Assembly (NCBI RefSeq): GCF_019649055.1
Contig: NW_026570277.1
Location: 62,001-126,000, forward strand
Direction: 5' to 3'
DNA: 64,000 bases
Origin: Paramacrobiotus metropolitanus
Lineage: Eukaryota > Tardigrada > Eutardigrada > Parachela > Macrobiotidae
Under the pieces are notes generated by a model, which worked only from the letters and a program-made list of their open reading frames with translations, was not told the origin of the DNA and searched no databases. Positions 58,786 through 64,000 of the stretch are shown here, one piece after another. The position numbers were made by a program, and so were the translations under genes. Numbering within the stretch: position 1 is the first letter of the stretch; the number at the start of each line of letters is the position of its first letter.

Positions 58786-61700
58786 CTACTCCACCTTCCT
58801 CCCGGGGACTCTGTTATGGGACTTCCGCGGGCGCACATACAAATTGGCCATCCACGCGCACGCCGACACCCCGTACACCAGCCGCACCAGTCCCACCACC
58901 TCCGCACCCCACAACGCCGCCCCCGGGAGGCGGCTGCACGCCAGTCCCATCACGCCGCACCGCAGGACCTCGGCGATGGCCACCCACCAGGCCCCGTCCA
59001 GCACCGACCCGATGTTGGCCAGACTCCAGGTGACATGCGCCAACGAGACGACCGTCTCGGCGTTGGACCAGGCGTCGTGGGCGCGGATGAAGGACAGGAA
59101 GTAGGGGAGGACCAGCAGGAAGTGGACGACGGCATAGCTGGTCATCCAGGCCGGTATCTGCGGGTCGTAGCGGATCTCGGGGTGGTCTTCCTTCTCGCGG
59201 ATGGGGATGCGGTTGAGGACGCCGAGGAATGGGAGACCGGGACGCCAACGCGGACCTACGGCGATCGTCCAGTTTGAATTTCGTACATCCATAACATCCC
59301 GTTACACCACATAATATTACTTTGCACCAAAATTAAATAACAATTACCAGAGCGAGGTCTGTATCTGCTCACTACGAACAGAAGAAAATGCCCGAATTAA
59401 AATAATAATTATTAAAATAAATACGAGAGGAAATCGCTAGGAACATAAACAATTTTTATTCTTCAGTACAGGAAAGTAAATGAAAAAATAACAATACTAG
59501 GACTGATTTCTTGTAAACCAATACAGGAAAGACGAAATTTAGTAAAATAAGTACATACGAAAACAATCACCAGATAAACAGAAAAGGAATACAACAGAGA
59601 AACGAAGAAATAAATAAAAAAAATAAATAAACAGGAGGTACTATTAAGAACGAATAAGCAAAATATAAATACAAAAATTAGCACCAGAACCGACTGAGCA
59701 CATAACAAAAATATTGAAAAGTTGCTCCATTTTTTAGGAAATAAAATTTGCAGATAAAGAACAACCAATACGGTTCTTTTTGGGCGTTCATACAAACAAA
59801 AAGAATAAGCAAATTCCTGAATTTTATTTACCGGAAACCAAGCATTTCAAGGCACTTGAACAGCCTGAACATAAGCGATAAAAAAATTTACCACACCATT
59901 ATGAAATTCGTCAAACTAGTGATACAAGAACAAACAATTCTGAGCTTTTGAAAAGCTGCCGAGCGAAAGCAACTGAATAATGGGAAACCACGAACCGCCC
60001 CTTGACTGCGTTTATTGCCAACATCACGCTTACCTTTCAATGCTGCCGAGAGTTTATCGGGGATGGTCGGGAAGAGTTTCATCCGGCGCCAAATCTCTGC
60101 TAAGCGAATAATCTGCACCCAGATGGCGTTGTAGGAATCCAGCCGGCCCACCAGCCCGTAAAACGCCGGTTCGCTGGGGGATTCTGGGGCGAATGTGCCG
60201 AATAAGCGGTCCCAGATAATAAACACTCCGCCGTAATTAATGTCCTACACGAGATTAAAATGTTTTATAGCAGAAATTATTTTTAAAAATGATATTTTCT
60301 TGGCGCGTACAATATAGATGGGATTGCGGCCGTGGTGAGCGCGATGGTGACTGGGTGTGTTCAGTACCAATTCCAGCACTCCCAAATTTCTGAAAAAAAT
60401 CGAATAAAATTATTTTGTGAACGAATTTGTCGATGTACTGCCAACTGCTTCGCAGTGAACGCTGCCGGCCGTCCATGCAAGGCATGATTTCAAAAATCAT
60501 TATTCAAACAGTAAATTAATTAAAATTTGATCAGCCACCAACTTGTACAGTTCACAGAATCTTGTTAATTTTTTTCGCTTGTATAATTTTATTTATCATT
60601 CTTTTCATTAAATAAATAAAATAATATCATTTTCATATTCTGCATACTATTTATTTATTCGTCTTTACTACTTCACTTTTAATTATGATTCTTTGTTTTC
60701 GGGTCTGGTGAAAGTAGGGAAACATCCAAAACCATAGTACTTTGTAATAATATAAATTACATTCACTAAAAGTCCATTTGAGCTTTCGCACCGCACCGAT
60801 TTCTTTCCACAAAAGATAAATTTTAAAGTTTTAAGCGATCGTAACCGTAAGAATTATGACCCGAAACAGACGAAAAATGTGGATTAAGTAAAAAATTTTA
60901 CAAATTTTTTCTGATCCATTATTCTATAGAGCTCTTTCGTCCAGGTCGGGGAGTGAATCAGGTACGAAACCCTTATACTACGATCGCCGTCATTATTATG
61001 CCAATGGACTACAGTGCCGCTGCGAATTTATCGGAAAGTTAATTCCCGGGCAATTTTTGGCAAAATGTGTTTCTACAATTTTTCCTATTAGTTACCAGTT
61101 ACTACAGTTTTTATTCAATTGCTATTACGGAAACTGTGAAACACAAATAACAGAAAATCAGCGATTTATCACGTGGTTGCATATAAGTACGTACTTAACC
61201 AGCGAAGTGTGAATCCAGAACTGGTAGAGCAGATTGAAATGCTGGTGAATTAAGAAGGCCGTCGGGGTGAATCCGAGAACAGCCATCGGCAGATAGAACA
61301 CCCACGCTCCGAAATTGGACACGACGCTCTGCCGCAGCGCCACACTCAGGTTGAATTCCTGTGCGAAACAATATTTACTTTAAACAATATTTTTCTGAAT
61401 TAAGTTCAGAAATAAATTATTCAAGTCATATTATACGACAATATTCTTCCGAACAGATTCTTTTGCAAATAAATTATTAAAATCAGAAAACAGCCTACAC
61501 AGGCTACCCTGATAGACACTTAAACTGTAAAACGAATCAAAATTTATTTTTGATTATTGCGATTCAAACTCTTACAGTATTGCAAGCAGCAACATTTCTA
61601 TGAAATTTATTACGAATAAAAAGGGATCCGATATTACTAATTCGCCGAATTTTCTCCAAAGGTTTCTTAAGTAAACTTAAACATAATTATTCACGGTAGA

Positions 61701-63718
61701 GACCGCATCCTATACAGCCACCACACCACGTTGCGGATGAAGTTTATGATGTACGCGATAACCAGTGTGCCCGAGCAAATTTCGAAAAACTATGCGTCGA
61801 AGTCAAACACAGCCGCCGTAAAATACACAATTATAAACCCAGAAAACAAACTACAGAAGCGTAATTGAAATATACCGAGGACTCTGCTCACCTCGGAACT
61901 GTGATGGACCTGATGGGCCGCCCAGAAAATATTGATTTCTACGAAAACAACCGTGGTTTACCGATATGCATCAATTACAAAACAGAAAGCAAATCGTCAC
62001 ACACATACACGCAAACCAACCATGACTGGCCCGGTGAAACCAGTAGTACGCGCAATCCGTGGCCAGGATGGCCAGAATCCAGGCCCACCACGTGTCCAGG
62101 GGCAGGGTGGTCAGGCGGTAGTGACGGAACAGCCACACGTACGCCACCGTGTTCAGACTTTTGACGCACAACCTGTACACGCTCAAAAAATTAAGTACAA
62201 ACTGCATAGCTCCACTCGCTGTGCAGCAAGCGGTAAAAATACCGTACAGATACGTACTGTAATTCAAAATAAATATGTACAATTTGCCATTTCAGCCGAA
62301 CAAAACAGAATTAGCAGATATAACAAAAAACTGCCGGAAAATATTGAAATACTGCTATTATGTGCTAAGAATGGTGGGCCTGTTGTATAAACCGATTCAA
62401 GATTTGTTTGGCGATAAAAACAGACTACGCACCGAAAACTACGTCAAAAATGTAATGCATAACTAATGAGATGCTAATTTTCAAACGTAATTCATTTCAG
62501 GTGAGCAACACGACAGGATATCTTGAAGGCCAGTGCCACTTCACTACGTTGCGCACTATCTGCTCGAATGATTTTATTCATATAACCATATAATCATTAA
62601 CCGGTATAATTAGTTAATGAATGCGGAGAAAATCCGCACTTTTAAGATTAACATTTCTTCATGGATGCTAAAATGGTACAGTATCACACTTTCACTAGCG
62701 GAGTCGTCGACACGAAATCAGTACTCTATCTTTTAGCATTTTTGTGTGGTAAAAAAAATTGACAAAAATAACTGCAGCAAATGATGACTTTGCGCACCTA
62801 CTTGGCCATGTGCGACAGGACGCCGGCACTCCACGATACCAGCGTATCGTTGATCCGGAAGCCCTCCCCCGTCAGAACAAAGTTCGCGAACAACTCCAAC
62901 AAACATACCAGCATAAACACCGGGACGGTCTGCAGAAAAGATAAAAAATAAAGATGAAATAATCGTAATGTTACCACTGTACAAAATCGAAGATAATTAA
63001 TTCGGTGCGTAATTAATGCCTTCCTAAAAAAAAGGAAATAATTTTATTTTGAATGCGGATTGCCGAATAGTAAATCCTGTGAGCGTATATCTGACAAAAA
63101 TGCATGAGTGATATTGTCAAAATACAAGATCATCGTTTTTGATGATGCAAAACAACAGCGGAAATTCCCAAAGGAATTCAAGGAAGAAAAAATTAATAGA
63201 TAATTTAAAAATTCAGCAACTGTTGCTGGAATGAAACCAACACATAACTAGAGAGAAAAAAACGTAAATTCTACTTTCCCGATAATTTTTAACAAGTAAA
63301 TAAACGGGAATTTACGGAGATGCTGTACTACAGGAAACACAGAATATTCACCCAAAATAAACACATATTCCTAATTTAGCTCAGAAAAAAGCTACTGAAT
63401 TGCAGCAATTTTTGGAAAAAGGCGGCTTACGTTGGAAAAATAATCCGGAACGAGATGGTAGTCGGGATACATGTCCGTCTCATTCCCATAACTCCCGTTT
63501 ACCGGAAGTCCGTGCGGGATGACTTCCGACGGCGAGATAAGGTAAAACAGCGCGCGGAGATGGAAAAAATCCATTCGCTCGGATAGATCCTTCGCCACAT
63601 CAAATACACCGGTTGCGTTGGACTGGTTCATCCCGACGAGAGATTCGGGAGCAAATTTCAACGGGTCCATCGTCGGGATGGAAAGATTAACAACAGGAAC
63701 TTCAACACCGGTTGCCAT
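58786..63718 (-). CDS. AGMO: alkylglycerol monooxygenase (fatty acid hydroxylase superfamily)
   Basis: Eight exons: 63718-63431, 62929-62802, 62172-62021, 61938-61892, 61358-61195, 60389-60311, 60244-60034 and 59255-58786. All phases agree and give 512 residues. AGMO is an ER membrane di-iron enzyme that uses tetrahydrobiopterin and O2 to cleave ether lipids. Metal-ligand histidines are all present: H185-x3-H189 (WFHRASHE), H198-xx-H201H202 (AAHQVHHSSE) and H274H275-xx-H278H279 (SHHRAHHGRNP). ALRQSV, FNLLYQFWIHT, INYGGVFIIWDRLFGTF and KGPRWRPG are further family landmarks. Several helices lie at each end. The N-terminus is longer than usual (about 95 residues before TM1), with sequons. The true first ATG is at 63718; a frame extension upstream starts with TTG. 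A partial inverted copy of exon 8 sits at 55533-55886. Confidence 0.92.
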
Positions 63719-64000
63719 TCTCAACAAATACTAATAATCTAAAAAGCGAAATCAAATTAAATATAACCATTAAAGTGATTAAACAGGTCGCTAGAGCATA
63801 TTCCTTGTAGCCAGTTGTACCGCGCACCATAAGCTGTACAGACGTCATTTAAATTGCGCAATTTAATTTTTACATTAAAATTTCATGCGTTTAGATTCTC
63901 TTAATTAATTGTAAGTAAAACTGTTTAACTTACCTCGTACAATAAAAAAAATTCCAAATATAACGCGCTGTACTCTAATAGCGAATCACGTTCAAGGGGC
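63719..64000. other. 5' flank of AGMO
   Basis: AT-rich, no gene. Should include 5' UTR and promoter of AGMO. Confidence 0.5.

Noticed and set aside
58814-59277. Long overlapping ORFs on both strands around the last AGMO exon
   Set aside because: Shadows of a GC-rich exon; only the AGMO frame continues across the splice site with family residues.
1-64000. tRNA, rRNA, CRISPR arrays or bacterial promoters
   Set aside because: Scanned by eye for tRNA box B-like words and spaced repeats; nothing convincing.

Overview
This 64 kb window looks like compact nuclear DNA from a small-genome invertebrate. Genes have several short exons, introns are mostly AT-rich with GT-AG borders (two GC-AG), coding exons are visibly GC-richer than introns and spacers, and the families are animal ones: an MFSD1-like transporter, alkylglycerol monooxygenase, an ELAV/Sxl-like protein, an F-box protein, an XK-related-like protein and rhodopsin-like receptors. 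A tardigrade is my best guess (inference only, from the compactness, the AGMO gene and the lineage-specific families). No CRISPR array, rRNA, tRNA or bacterial operon was seen.

Layout. 1-1698 (-): an XK-related-like membrane protein cut by the window edge. 2.7-15.6 kb (+): three tandem MFSD1-like transporters; the first two share exon lengths exactly, and the third has a large charged insertion and a proline-rich tail. A two-RRM ELAV/Sxl-like gene sits between copies one and two. 15.6-20.8 kb: accessory DNA with a 91-bp terminal-inverted-repeat element, two unrecognised coding families each present in a better and a worse copy, and a perfect 24-bp-arm hairpin. 20.8-22.5 kb (-): a secreted leucine-rich-repeat protein. 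25.0-32.7 kb: three paralogous rhodopsin-like receptors (+,+,-), each with one intron at the same codon; a solo LTR with a TTAA target duplication lies between the second and third. 32.7-39.5 kb: gene-poor, with a 617-bp TA-flanked MITE.

39.5-49.6 kb: two inverted paralogues of a four-pass membrane protein flank a protein kinase-Kelch fusion whose frame is broken twice. The large intron of the second paralogue carries a 5'-truncated reverse-transcriptase fragment. 51.1-53.2 kb (-): an F-box protein. 54-58.6 kb: a segmental duplication, a possible decayed exon, and an inverted copy of the last AGMO exon plus 3' flank. 58.8-63.7 kb (-): a complete eight-exon alkylglycerol monooxygenase with all its histidine motifs.

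The genes do not form one pathway. The common theme is local duplication of membrane-protein families (transporters, receptors, four-pass proteins) with transposon relics between them. All gene models were built by hand from splice signals, reading phase and paralogue comparison; none was checked against transcripts or databases.
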